Positions 37,957-46,502 of a DNA stretch of 64,000 nucleotides are shown in pieces. Each line of letters opens with the position of its first letter. The stretch's first letter is position 1. A program made the translations under genes and the position numbers. Source of the DNA: Candidatus Woesearchaeota archaeon (GTDB lineage Archaea > Nanobdellota > Nanobdellia > Woesearchaeales > UBA9642); contig BPGB01000001.1 in NCBI GenBank assembly GCA_026002815.1, positions 118,490-182,489 of the forward strand, read 5' to 3'. The notes below the pieces were generated by a model. That model did no database searches. It was not told where the DNA came from and worked only from the letters and a program-made list of their open reading frames with translations.

Positions 37957-39462
37957 TTGAAGTTTAATATCTCTTTGTTTTTTTTGTCATTGTTTTTGAT
38001 AGTCAACAGTGTCAATGCTGCAACATATTATGTTGATTATTATAACGGTAATGATAATAATGTCGGTAGTCAACAACAACCCTGGAGAACCATCTCGCGT
38101 GCAGAAACTATAATGCGGGCAGGGGATACAGTAATAGTTCATCCCGGAGTGTACAATGAACGCGTATCTATAAGAGGAATATCAGGCACTTCTTTTGCAC
38201 CTATAACTTATCAAGCGGAAGATGGTGTCATTATGTTAGGATTTGATATTTATGAGAATTATACAAATATAATTAATTTTAAAATAATTAATTCATCGAG
38301 TTCTGGGATATATCTTCAAGGAAGTTATAATACTATAAAAAATAATTATATATATAATCCATATGGTTATGGAATAGAAATAGGAACACATGGTACGGAT
38401 TGGGAAAAAGATCCTTTGATGTATACTAGAGGAACTAATAATCTAATCTCAAACAACACTATTGTTCATGCAATAACTGCAGGGATAATTACTTATGGAG
38501 AAAATAATATAATTGAATATAATGATATAAGCAGGACTTGGCAAGGGCCTAATGTAGAAGATGCTGATGGATTGAGGTTCCTTGGAAGAAATCATGTAAT
38601 ACGTTATAATTACATACATGATATAAATACTACTGAGTCACCTGAAGCGCATAGCGACTGTTATCAGTCATGGGGTCCTGCTTACAACATCTTGTTTGAG
38701 CATAATATTTGTTATCTTCCATATTTCGAGTTTCAAGGACTTATGCTTGAACATCTTGCTGATTCTCAGGGCAGATTTTCCCCTGTTGACAACATAACAT
38801 TCAAGTATAATGTTTGGAGGTTTTCACGTCCAGGAATAACTTATTCTCCTGGCCTCACGGTTACAGCAAAAGAAAACCAGAAAAGTTTTGGAAACATTTA
38901 TGTCGATCATAATACTTTTATAAGAGATACACCTGGACAGTATGCTGTGTGGTTCAATAATAACACTAACATAGTTATCAAGAACAATATATTCTATAAT
39001 GGAGTAAGTGGAATGTATCCTGAGAATCAGAATTATATTGCAGGAAACATTGTAAGAATAAGAATGCCTGCTTCAGAAATAATTGCAGACTACAACTTAG
39101 TATATAGGAGCGATGGAATAAATTTAACAGCATCATCCCCTACCTTCGGAGTTCCTAAAGGCACTCATGATATATGGAATGTAAATCCTAATTTTAATGA
39201 TATTGCTAGTTTAGATTTTAGGCCAAGAACAAAACTTGCAGATGGACAACTTAATCCTGTATGCTCTGGTGGTGAGGGCGGGACTTTTATAGGTGCGTTT
39301 CCATGTGTTAATGCTACTATTTTTAACTCTCTTGCTGATTTGAATAATGATGGTTGTGTTAGTTTGAGTGAGATTAGTGCTTTTGTTGCTCGTTGGTTGA
39401 ATGGTGAGATTAGTTTGGGTGATGTTAGTGGTGCTGTTAGTTTATGGTTGAATGGTTGTTGA
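37957..39462 (+). CDS. Secreted beta-helix protein 6 with dockerin-like tail (last of array)
   Basis: TTG 37957 after GGAGGT; AATYYVDYYNGNDNNVGSQQQPWRTISRAETIMRAGDTVIVHPGVYNERV; tail ends LWLNGC*. Confidence 0.85.
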   Translation: MKFNISLFFLSLFLIVNSVNAATYYVDYYNGNDNNVGSQQQPWRTISRAETIMRAGDTVIVHPGVYNERVSIRGISGTSFAPITYQAEDGVIMLGFDIYENYTNIINFKIINSSSSGIYLQGSYNTIKNNYIYNPYGYGIEIGTHGTDWEKDPLMYTRGTNNLISNNTIVHAITAGIITYGENNIIEYNDISRTWQGPNVEDADGLRFLGRNHVIRYNYIHDINTTESPEAHSDCYQSWGPAYNILFEHNICYLPYFEFQGLMLEHLADSQGRFSPVDNITFKYNVWRFSRPGITYSPGLTVTAKENQKSFGNIYVDHNTFIRDTPGQYAVWFNNNTNIVIKNNIFYNGVSGMYPENQNYIAGNIVRIRMPASEIIADYNLVYRSDGINLTASSPTFGVPKGTHDIWNVNPNFNDIASLDFRPRTKLADGQLNPVCSGGEGGTFIGAFPCVNATIFNSLADLNNDGCVSLSEISAFVARWLNGEISLGDVSGAVSLWLNGC

Positions 39463-40200
39463 TGTATTCATTTTTATGTTTAATTTTCTTTCTACCTCTA
39501 TTATATTTTTTTTGCTGTATAATGTTATGTTCAGATAATCTATTCCTGCTTGTATGTATCTATTGATGTTTTGTTTTATTCCTATTAATAGTTTGACCAT
39601 GTCGTAATCGTATGATACTAGTATTATTTCTTTTTTTGATGTTGTAGATAATATTACTGATTCTGTCATTATTTTGTAATCGTTTTTGCTTTCTATTTGT
39701 TTTTCTTGTTGTATTTCATAATTTATACTCAGTATTTTTTCGTATTTTTCATAGTTTTCTAGTATTATGTCTTCTATTTCTTTTGTTGTTTTTTTTGTTT
39801 TTTCTATTATATTTTTTATTGCTTGGTTTTCTTTTTTTAGTATTTCTTTTATTAGTTGTGTTTTGTTATCTTCTATTTGATGTATGTAATTTATTATTTT
39901 TGGTGTTATTTTTATTCCTCTTGTTAATTCTTGTTTTATTGTTGGTGTTATTGTGTCAATTGTTTCTGAAATTTCTTCCCAGTATGTGTTTAGTCCTTTT
40001 TTTATTTGATTTATTTTATCATAATCTAACCTTAGCCATGTTGATGAGTGTTTTGTGCTTATTGATGTGTATTTGTTTTTTTCTATATCATAGTATATTA
40101 TTGGTGGTGTTAGTATTATGTTTGTGTCGAATATTATTTTTTCTTTTGTTATGTTGTTTAGTTTATTTACGTGTTTTTTTATATCTTCTATTATTATCAT
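39442..40200 (-). CDS. PIN-domain-like protein
   Basis: EKIIFDTNIIL near N-terminus and IILVSYDYDMVKLL near C-terminus; helical middle. Confidence 0.5.
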   Translation of the reverse strand: MIIIEDIKKHVNKLNNITKEKIIFDTNIILTPPIIYYDIEKNKYTSISTKHSSTWLRLDYDKINQIKKGLNTYWEEISETIDTITPTIKQELTRGIKITPKIINYIHQIEDNKTQLIKEILKKENQAIKNIIEKTKKTTKEIEDIILENYEKYEKILSINYEIQQEKQIESKNDYKIMTESVILSTTSKKEIILVSYDYDMVKLLIGIKQNINRYIQAGIDYLNITLYSKKNIIEVERKLNIKMNTSTTIQP

Positions 40201-40249
40201 ATTTTTATTATGTAGAATTCCTTTTTATATTTTACTACTTTATAGTAAA

Positions 40250-43200
40250 TTATTTTATTATTATTGCGGGTTTTCCTGGAATAGCACTTTTCTTTTCTGA
40301 AGATTTTTCAGATATTAATATCGTTACATTACAGGAAAATTCTTTCTCTAGAAAGATCTTATTTTCTTCAAAGAACATTCTTTCAGATTCTTGATCTAAT
40401 ATTATATCAGGTATCTTATCTATAAATTTAGGCAACATTTTTGTAATTTCCTGACCATAATTTCTTAATTCTGTAGTCATTAGTTTCTTTATTATCTCAG
40501 GAATATTTCTTGTGTTCAATTCTTTTAATTTTTTAAATAACTCATACTTCCATTTTTCTGAAACTATCAATTGTATTTCTTGGATTGAATCTTTTTTAGT
40601 TAATTCTATGACTGCATAAATGTCTTTTTTTGTTTTATCAAAAATATCTTCTAAATATAATAGTTTTTCATCAATGAGATTTTCATCATATTTAGGCCAT
40701 TTTTCTTTCGATGAATATGTCTCGTTGCCTAGCATGTGCCAACATTCCTCAGAAAGATGTGGCGTGAATGGATTAATGAGTATTGCAAGATCTTTTAGAG
40801 AGTCAATAAATACTTTTCTTGAGACATAAGATTTCACTTCGTTTAAATAATTCACAAAATTCATTAAAGATAATATTGCTGCATTATGTTTAAAATTATT
40901 AAGATAATCTTCTACTTCCTTTATTACAATATTTTTTCTGCAAATCAAATACTTATCTTTCAAGTTTGAAACGGAATTTATTGTGTTTAATTCTTCGTAA
41001 ATACGATATATTTTATTGATGAATCTGTAAGTTCCTTCTATTCCTTTGTCGCTCCATTCCATCTCTTTATCAGGGCTTGCAACAAATAACACGAACGCTC
41101 TTGCAGTATCTATACCATATTTTTCTGCAATTTCATCTTGTGTAACTATATTACCATGGCTTTTTGACATCTTGGCGCCATCTTTGTAAACAATTCCTTG
41201 ATTGAATAATGAATTGAATGGTTCATCTATATCGATCATTCCCATATCTCTAATAGCTTTTGTAAAAAATCTTGAGTATATCAAGTGACCGACTGCATGC
41301 TCTATTCCGCCGATGTATTGATCTACTGGCATCCAATAATTTACTGCCTCTTTATCGAATGGTTTATCGTTAGATTCTGGACTGCAGTATCTTAAAAAAT
41401 ACCATGAAGAATCCATGAAACCGCCCATTGTATCTGTTTCTCTTTTTGCAGAACCATTACATTTAGGACATGTTGTATTAATGAATGTTTTTGAAGTAAG
41501 TAGCGGGTTTCCTTTTTCTGAGAAATGAACATCCTCTGGTAGGAGTAGCGGTAATTCTTTTTCTGGTATTATTCCGCATTTATCACAATAAATCATGGGT
41601 ATAGGAGTTCCCCAGTATCGTTGTCTGGATATAAGCCAATCTTTTAATTTATATTGCACGGTTTTCTTTCCAAGACCTTTTTCTTCTATGTATTCTGTGA
41701 TTGTATTTATTGCTTCTATATTTTTTAGTCCATCAAAAGTTCCAGAATTTATCAAGAATCCTTCTTCGACATATGCTTTTGGATATAATAATACTTCAAC
41801 ATCTATCTTATCTTTCTTATTATTTCTCTTATTTATTAGAATTTGTTTATATCTTATCAAATATTCTTTGCTTATAACTAGGCAATTTACTCCCTCAAGA
41901 TTTCTTTCCTCTTCTTCATAGTCAGAATTTCTTAATTCAATACTTGTCTTGTCCTTATTAATTTCTATACTTATACCTTTATCATTTTCATATATGTTTT
42001 TATCTTTTGGCATATAACCAAGCGAATTTAGAATTTTAACGATTTTTTCTTCATCATCTATATTTTTTAACAGTATATCTATATCATCGTGATTTCTATA
42101 GATCATTCCATAATGAAATGCAATGCTTAGTCCGCCGACTAACCAAAACTTTATGTTCTTCCTATCGGCTTCCTCTTTTATTTTTTTCAATTCTAAGAGC
42201 ATTTTTTTTACATTCAGATACTCTTCAACATTAGGGGTTATAACTTGCTTTATTGGTATATTGTATTTTTTTGCAAATTCGAAATCTCTTTGATCATGTG
42301 CAGGCACGGCCATTATGCATCCTGTTGCATAATCTGCAACAACAAAGTTTGCAGCATATAATGGAATCATATCATTATTTAATGGATTAATAACATATCT
42401 GCCTGTAAAAACGCCGTTTTTTTCTAAAAAAGAAGTGTCATTTTTTAATTCAGCATCTTTAACTTCTTCAATAAATTCTAAAACTTTTTTCTTGTATTGT
42501 TCATGAATTATGTTCATTAAATTAGGATGGTTTAATGCAATGACCATAAATGTTACTCCATAGATAGTATCTGGTCTTGTTGTGAATATTGGAAAGTCAG
42601 TCCCATCATCAAGTTTGAAATTTATTAGTGTTCCATAACTTTTTCCAATCCAATTTTCTTGTATGGTTTTTATTTTGTCGCTCCATTTGATTTTTTTTAA
42701 ATCCTCAAGTAATTCGTCGGCATAAGCGGTTGTTTTAAAGAACCATTGGTCAAGATTTTTTTGAACTACATCATTATTACATCTCCAGCATTTTCCCTGC
42801 TCAACTTCTTCATTTGCTAGAACAGTGTTGCAGTTATTACAAAAGTTAACAGGTGCTTTTTTTCTATAAACAAGCCCTTTTTCATAGAATTTTATAAAAA
42901 AATACTGATTCCACTTATAATATTCTGGTCTATGTGTTGCAATCATCCTTGACCAGTCATAGCTTAATCCAAGTTTTTTTAAGTACTCAGTTATTTTTTG
43001 TATTGCATTCTCTGTGTATTCTCTCGGGTGTATGTTTTGTTTTTTAGCAGCATTCTCTGCAGGAAGGCCGAAAGAATCATAACCCATGGGATATAATACG
43101 TTAAAACCTTTCAGTCTTTTAAACCTAGCAATAGCATCTCCTATAGAATAATTCCTGACATGCCCCATATGTAGAAAACTTGCTGAGGGATATGGAAACA

Positions 43201-43309
43201 TTTCAAGACAATAAAACTTTTTTAATTTTATATCCTTATTTACTTTGAATACCTCGTCTTCTTCCCATTTTTTTTGCCATTTCTTTTCTATCTCATTAAA
43301 ATCAGGCAT
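40250..43309 (-). CDS. leuS: Leucyl-tRNA synthetase, bacterial type, with inserted nucleotidyltransferase-like domain (~41780-42230)
   Basis: FPYPSASFLHMGHVRNYSIGDAIARF, MGYDSFGLPAENAA, ATGCIMAVPAHDQRDFEFAKKY, LKDWLISRQRYWGTPIPMIYC, DGAKMSKSHGN; insert FWLVGGLSIAFHYGMIYRNHDDIDILL. Confidence 0.93.
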   Translation of the reverse strand: MPDFNEIEKKWQKKWEEDEVFKVNKDIKLKKFYCLEMFPYPSASFLHMGHVRNYSIGDAIARFKRLKGFNVLYPMGYDSFGLPAENAAKKQNIHPREYTENAIQKITEYLKKLGLSYDWSRMIATHRPEYYKWNQYFFIKFYEKGLVYRKKAPVNFCNNCNTVLANEEVEQGKCWRCNNDVVQKNLDQWFFKTTAYADELLEDLKKIKWSDKIKTIQENWIGKSYGTLINFKLDDGTDFPIFTTRPDTIYGVTFMVIALNHPNLMNIIHEQYKKKVLEFIEEVKDAELKNDTSFLEKNGVFTGRYVINPLNNDMIPLYAANFVVADYATGCIMAVPAHDQRDFEFAKKYNIPIKQVITPNVEEYLNVKKMLLELKKIKEEADRKNIKFWLVGGLSIAFHYGMIYRNHDDIDILLKNIDDEEKIVKILNSLGYMPKDKNIYENDKGISIEINKDKTSIELRNSDYEEEERNLEGVNCLVISKEYLIRYKQILINKRNNKKDKIDVEVLLYPKAYVEEGFLINSGTFDGLKNIEAINTITEYIEEKGLGKKTVQYKLKDWLISRQRYWGTPIPMIYCDKCGIIPEKELPLLLPEDVHFSEKGNPLLTSKTFINTTCPKCNGSAKRETDTMGGFMDSSWYFLRYCSPESNDKPFDKEAVNYWMPVDQYIGGIEHAVGHLIYSRFFTKAIRDMGMIDIDEPFNSLFNQGIVYKDGAKMSKSHGNIVTQDEIAEKYGIDTARAFVLFVASPDKEMEWSDKGIEGTYRFINKIYRIYEELNTINSVSNLKDKYLICRKNIVIKEVEDYLNNFKHNAAILSLMNFVNYLNEVKSYVSRKVFIDSLKDLAILINPFTPHLSEECWHMLGNETYSSKEKWPKYDENLIDEKLLYLEDIFDKTKKDIYAVIELTKKDSIQEIQLIVSEKWKYELFKKLKELNTRNIPEIIKKLMTTELRNYGQEITKMLPKFIDKIPDIILDQESERMFFEENKIFLEKEFSCNVTILISEKSSEKKSAIPGKPAIIIK

Positions 43310-43452
43310 ACTGAAAGTATATATTAAGTATTTTTAAATATTGTTGAAATGTTATTAGATATTCTAAATTGTTTTTTTTGAATTACTTTTTATTTTTCAT
43401 CTGAAACTCGCTTAAGAATCAAATTTTTAAATCTTTTAACATTCTTTATAAT

Positions 43453-44289
43453 ATGTTGTTTTTGAAGAGTACAAACAAAGGATTAGAGTCTATAATAACA
43501 ACGTTTTATAAGTCAAAATCATTCTATGGTAAAAAAAAGATCACTAAGATAACTTTGTTTCCAATGATACATTTTGGGGATTCTTCATTTTATGAAAAAG
43601 TAACTAAAAAAGCTATGAAACTAGATGCAGTGTTGTATGAAAATTTTGATTCAGAAAATAGCAATGAAAATTTTTTTATGTCTACAATTTCAGGAAAAAA
43701 ATCGAATAAGTATGATTTTTCATTGCCTGAATTGTGTGTTTATGTTATGGATATTTATTATTCTACCTTTTCAAGAGTGTTTGGTCTTACTGAGCAGACT
43801 ATTGAGCAAATCAATTATTCTGAGATCAAAAACTTTTACAATGCAGATTTGTGTAGTTCTAATCAAAAAATAGACAAAAAATATTCTGTTAATGGTAAAA
43901 TTTATGATGGAAGAAAGATTTTTTACGATTTTATGGGTACGGTGCTTAATAGAGTTGCATTTTTGAATTATTTGGATTTAATATATAATAATTATTCTGA
44001 ACCATTAAGGGACATATACAATAAAACTATTAATGAATTAGTTAAGAACAGTAATTCAGAGATATTCTCGTTTTCTAAAGCAAGGGAAAACCATGTTTTA
44101 TCATTATTGAACAAATTAATTAAAGAAAATCGAAACATAGGCATAATATACGGAGCAGAACATATGAATTCGTTTTATAATTATCTAAGGTCAAAAAATT
44201 ATAAAGTATTAAATAAGACACCTATTATAGTTCTACCTAAAGTTCCTCCAATAGCTAAACATAAATTCCGAAATATTAATAAAAGTTAA
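43453..44289 (+). CDS. TraB/ChaN-like domain protein
   Basis: TLFPMIHFGDSSFYEKV...AVLYENF and NIGIIYGAEHMNSFYNYL. Confidence 0.45.
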   Translation: MLFLKSTNKGLESIITTFYKSKSFYGKKKITKITLFPMIHFGDSSFYEKVTKKAMKLDAVLYENFDSENSNENFFMSTISGKKSNKYDFSLPELCVYVMDIYYSTFSRVFGLTEQTIEQINYSEIKNFYNADLCSSNQKIDKKYSVNGKIYDGRKIFYDFMGTVLNRVAFLNYLDLIYNNYSEPLRDIYNKTINELVKNSNSEIFSFSKARENHVLSLLNKLIKENRNIGIIYGAEHMNSFYNYLRSKNYKVLNKTPIIVLPKVPPIAKHKFRNINKS

Positions 44290-44304
44290 AGATATGAAAG
44301 TATT

Positions 44305-44790
44305 ATGCGATTATACTTATTATATTCGGGAATATTGCTTTTAATTATTATGCTAGTTTCATGTACCAGTAATACTTTTAATATTGATGATTCCAGACAG
44401 ATTGCTGTTAATAGAATACTTAATGATGATCGTTATATACAGAATGATGGATATAATTTTAAAGAGTTGGAAGCAAAAAGAATAGAATCAAATAATTGTA
44501 AGGATTGTTATTTTTTCAAATATGAATTTCTTGTAAGTAGAGAATATGTTGATTTTGATAGGTATATCGTTGATGTAGTGATGAAAAAAGATTCAGTTAT
44601 GAATATCACTTTTTTAGAAGTTTATGATATCGAGCATTCAAAAAAGAGTACTAATATTATCCCCATAGAGAGTCGTTTTGATGAATTCTGTGAAAACAAA
44701 TGCGGTGATGGTTTTTGTAACGATAAAATATGTCACGGAACAGATTGTGTTTGTGAGGAAAATAAAGAAAATTGCCCGGAAGACTGTTAA
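44305..44790 (+). CDS. Putative lipoprotein with Cys-rich C-terminus (161 aa)
   Basis: LLLIIMLVSCTSN lipobox-like; CENKCGDGFCNDKICHGTDCVCEENKENCPEDC. Confidence 0.6.
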   Translation: MRLYLLYSGILLLIIMLVSCTSNTFNIDDSRQIAVNRILNDDRYIQNDGYNFKELEAKRIESNNCKDCYFFKYEFLVSREYVDFDRYIVDVVMKKDSVMNITFLEVYDIEHSKKSTNIIPIESRFDEFCENKCGDGFCNDKICHGTDCVCEENKENCPEDC

Positions 44791-44919
44791 TCTTTTTTTG
44801 TAGTATATTCTTCTTATTAGAAAAAATATACCCTTTAATTATAATTAAAATTCATAGATTTAAATTACACTCTTTCAAGCAAATAAAATATCTTTAGAAA
44901 TTTAAATTTAGAAAATTTA

Positions 44920-45117
44920 TTAATATTTCTTGAACCTAGCGGCCGTATCTATTAAATCAACATGTCCTAAGAATAATGCCCTACAGCAATAACGCTCAAG
45001 GCCTAATTCATCCATTACCTTTTTTCTATCTTCACCTTTTTTTACTCTCTCATTATATTCTTCCCATAAATGTGCTACAGGTTTTCCACAAGAGAAGCAT
45101 CTTATTGGTATTATCAT
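44920..45117 (-). CDS. rpoN: DNA-directed RNA polymerase subunit N (Rpb10)
   Basis: MIIPIRCFSCGKPVAHLWEEY...LGLERYCCRALFLGHVDLID. Confidence 0.97.
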   Translation of the reverse strand: MIIPIRCFSCGKPVAHLWEEYNERVKKGEDRKKVMDELGLERYCCRALFLGHVDLIDTAARFKKY

Positions 45118-45163
45118 ATTTTCACCTAAAAAATAATTCTAAAGTTTTATGAATTATAATTAA

Positions 45164-45559
45164 CTATCTGTATGATGTCTGTGTTTTAGCTCTTGCTTGA
45201 CCATGATGATTTGGTTTGGCTGATTCTTTCACACGAATATCAGCAACAAGTAATTGCCTGTCATAATTTAAGTAAACTTCTTTAAGTTTTGGCATATATT
45301 CTACCATCGCCCTTCCTATTGCTAATCTTACAGCATCAGCTTGAGTAATTATTCCTCCTCCTTTAACTGTGACATCTATATCTACTTTTGAAGCAACATC
45401 TCCTGCTAAAATCAAAGGTTCCATTATTTTTAATCTAGCAAATTCTGGTGTATAAAAATTTAATAGTACGTTGTTTATCTTCACTATTCCTTTTCCTTCT
45501 TTTAAAGTGGCTTTTGCAATACTTTGCTTCCTTCTTCCAGATGTAATTATGTTATTCAT
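45164..45559 (-). CDS. rps9: 30S ribosomal protein S9 (uS9)
   Basis: GRRKQSIAKATLKEGKG...GGGIITQADAVRLAIGRAMV...DIRVKESAKPNHHGQARAKTQTSYR. Confidence 0.95.
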   Translation of the reverse strand: MNNIITSGRRKQSIAKATLKEGKGIVKINNVLLNFYTPEFARLKIMEPLILAGDVASKVDIDVTVKGGGIITQADAVRLAIGRAMVEYMPKLKEVYLNYDRQLLVADIRVKESAKPNHHGQARAKTQTSYR

Positions 45560-45975
45560 ATTTTAGCACCCATAAGTTTGCTTAATTCTTTAACGGTAAT
45601 ATATTTAAGATTTGGAACCTTGCTAATATGTGCTGATTCAATAGTTATATTTTTTTCATTTTTTAATTCATCAGGCATTCCAACATAGCATAATATTCTA
45701 GAATATGCTTGTTTTCCTCTTGCAGTCTTATATGGAAGCATTCCTCTTATTATTCTTCTTACATATCTATCAGGCATTCTATAATAGAAAGGTCCTTTGC
45801 TCCAAGTTCCTTGTACTCTTCTTCTATGACTTTCTTTAGTTAGGAATGGTTTGCTTCCAGTTATAACCATTTGTTCACAATTTATTATCCTTATAGTTTC
45901 TCCTAGCAATGCTTTTTTTGCTGCAAATGTTGCAACCCTTCCAACAATCAAGTCCTTTCCATCTATTACAATCAT
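45556..45975 (-). CDS. rpl13: 50S ribosomal protein L13 (uL13)
   Basis: MIVIDGKDLIVGRVATFAAKKAL...GMLPYKTARGKQAYSRILCYVGMP. Confidence 0.95.
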   Translation of the reverse strand: MIVIDGKDLIVGRVATFAAKKALLGETIRIINCEQMVITGSKPFLTKESHRRRVQGTWSKGPFYYRMPDRYVRRIIRGMLPYKTARGKQAYSRILCYVGMPDELKNEKNITIESAHISKVPNLKYITVKELSKLMGAKI

Positions 45976-45994
45976 TTTTGACCTATTATTTTAA

Positions 45995-46351
45995 TTAACC
46001 TATTATCTTAATATTTTTTCCATTTGGAAATTTTTTCATCGCTTCTTCTATAGATAATATTGAAGCTTTTCCATTTATTTTGTCTAAAACATTTTTTGAA
46101 TACGAATATGCTATTATTGTTACTTTCTTGTTTAATTCTCCTCCTGATAATAATTTGCCTGGAATTATTACTATATCATTATCTTTTGTATTCTTATCTA
46201 TTTTTGAGAGATTTACTATTCTATGATGCCTTGTAGGTTTTTCTAGTTCTAAAGCAATCCTTTTCCAAATATTTGTTTTTTGTTCGATTGATTGCTTTTT
46301 TAAACTACTTATAAGTTCTTTCAATCTTTCGTTTTTATGTTCTAGACTCAT
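45995..46351 (-). CDS. rpl18e: 50S ribosomal protein L18e (eL18)
   Basis: Start ATG 46351 (MSLEHKNERLKEL); track ORF extends into the tRNA. Confidence 0.9.
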   Translation of the reverse strand: MSLEHKNERLKELISSLKKQSIEQKTNIWKRIALELEKPTRHHRIVNLSKIDKNTKDNDIVIIPGKLLSGGELNKKVTIIAYSYSKNVLDKINGKASILSIEEAMKKFPNGKNIKIIG

Positions 46352-46378
46352 TTTATTTTTAATTAATAAAAAGTAATA

Positions 46379-46497
46379 TGCGAGGGAAGGGATTCGAACC
46401 CTCGAACCCACTAAGGGACAAGCTTTTTACATGAGTAATTTAATATTAAATCACCCATACCTTAGGCTTGCGCGATTGACCACTCCGCCACCCTCGC
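46379..46497 (-). tRNA. tRNA-Leu (class II, long variable arm, intron-containing; anticodon ambiguous)
   Basis: Acceptor GCGAGGG/CCCTCGC, A73, T-loop TTCGAAT, variable arm TCCCTTAGTGGG, anticodon stem CAAGC/GCTTG enclosing 42-nt loop with hairpin ATGGGTGATTTA/TAAATTACTCAT. Confidence 0.85.
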
Positions 46498-46502
46498 GCA
46501 AT

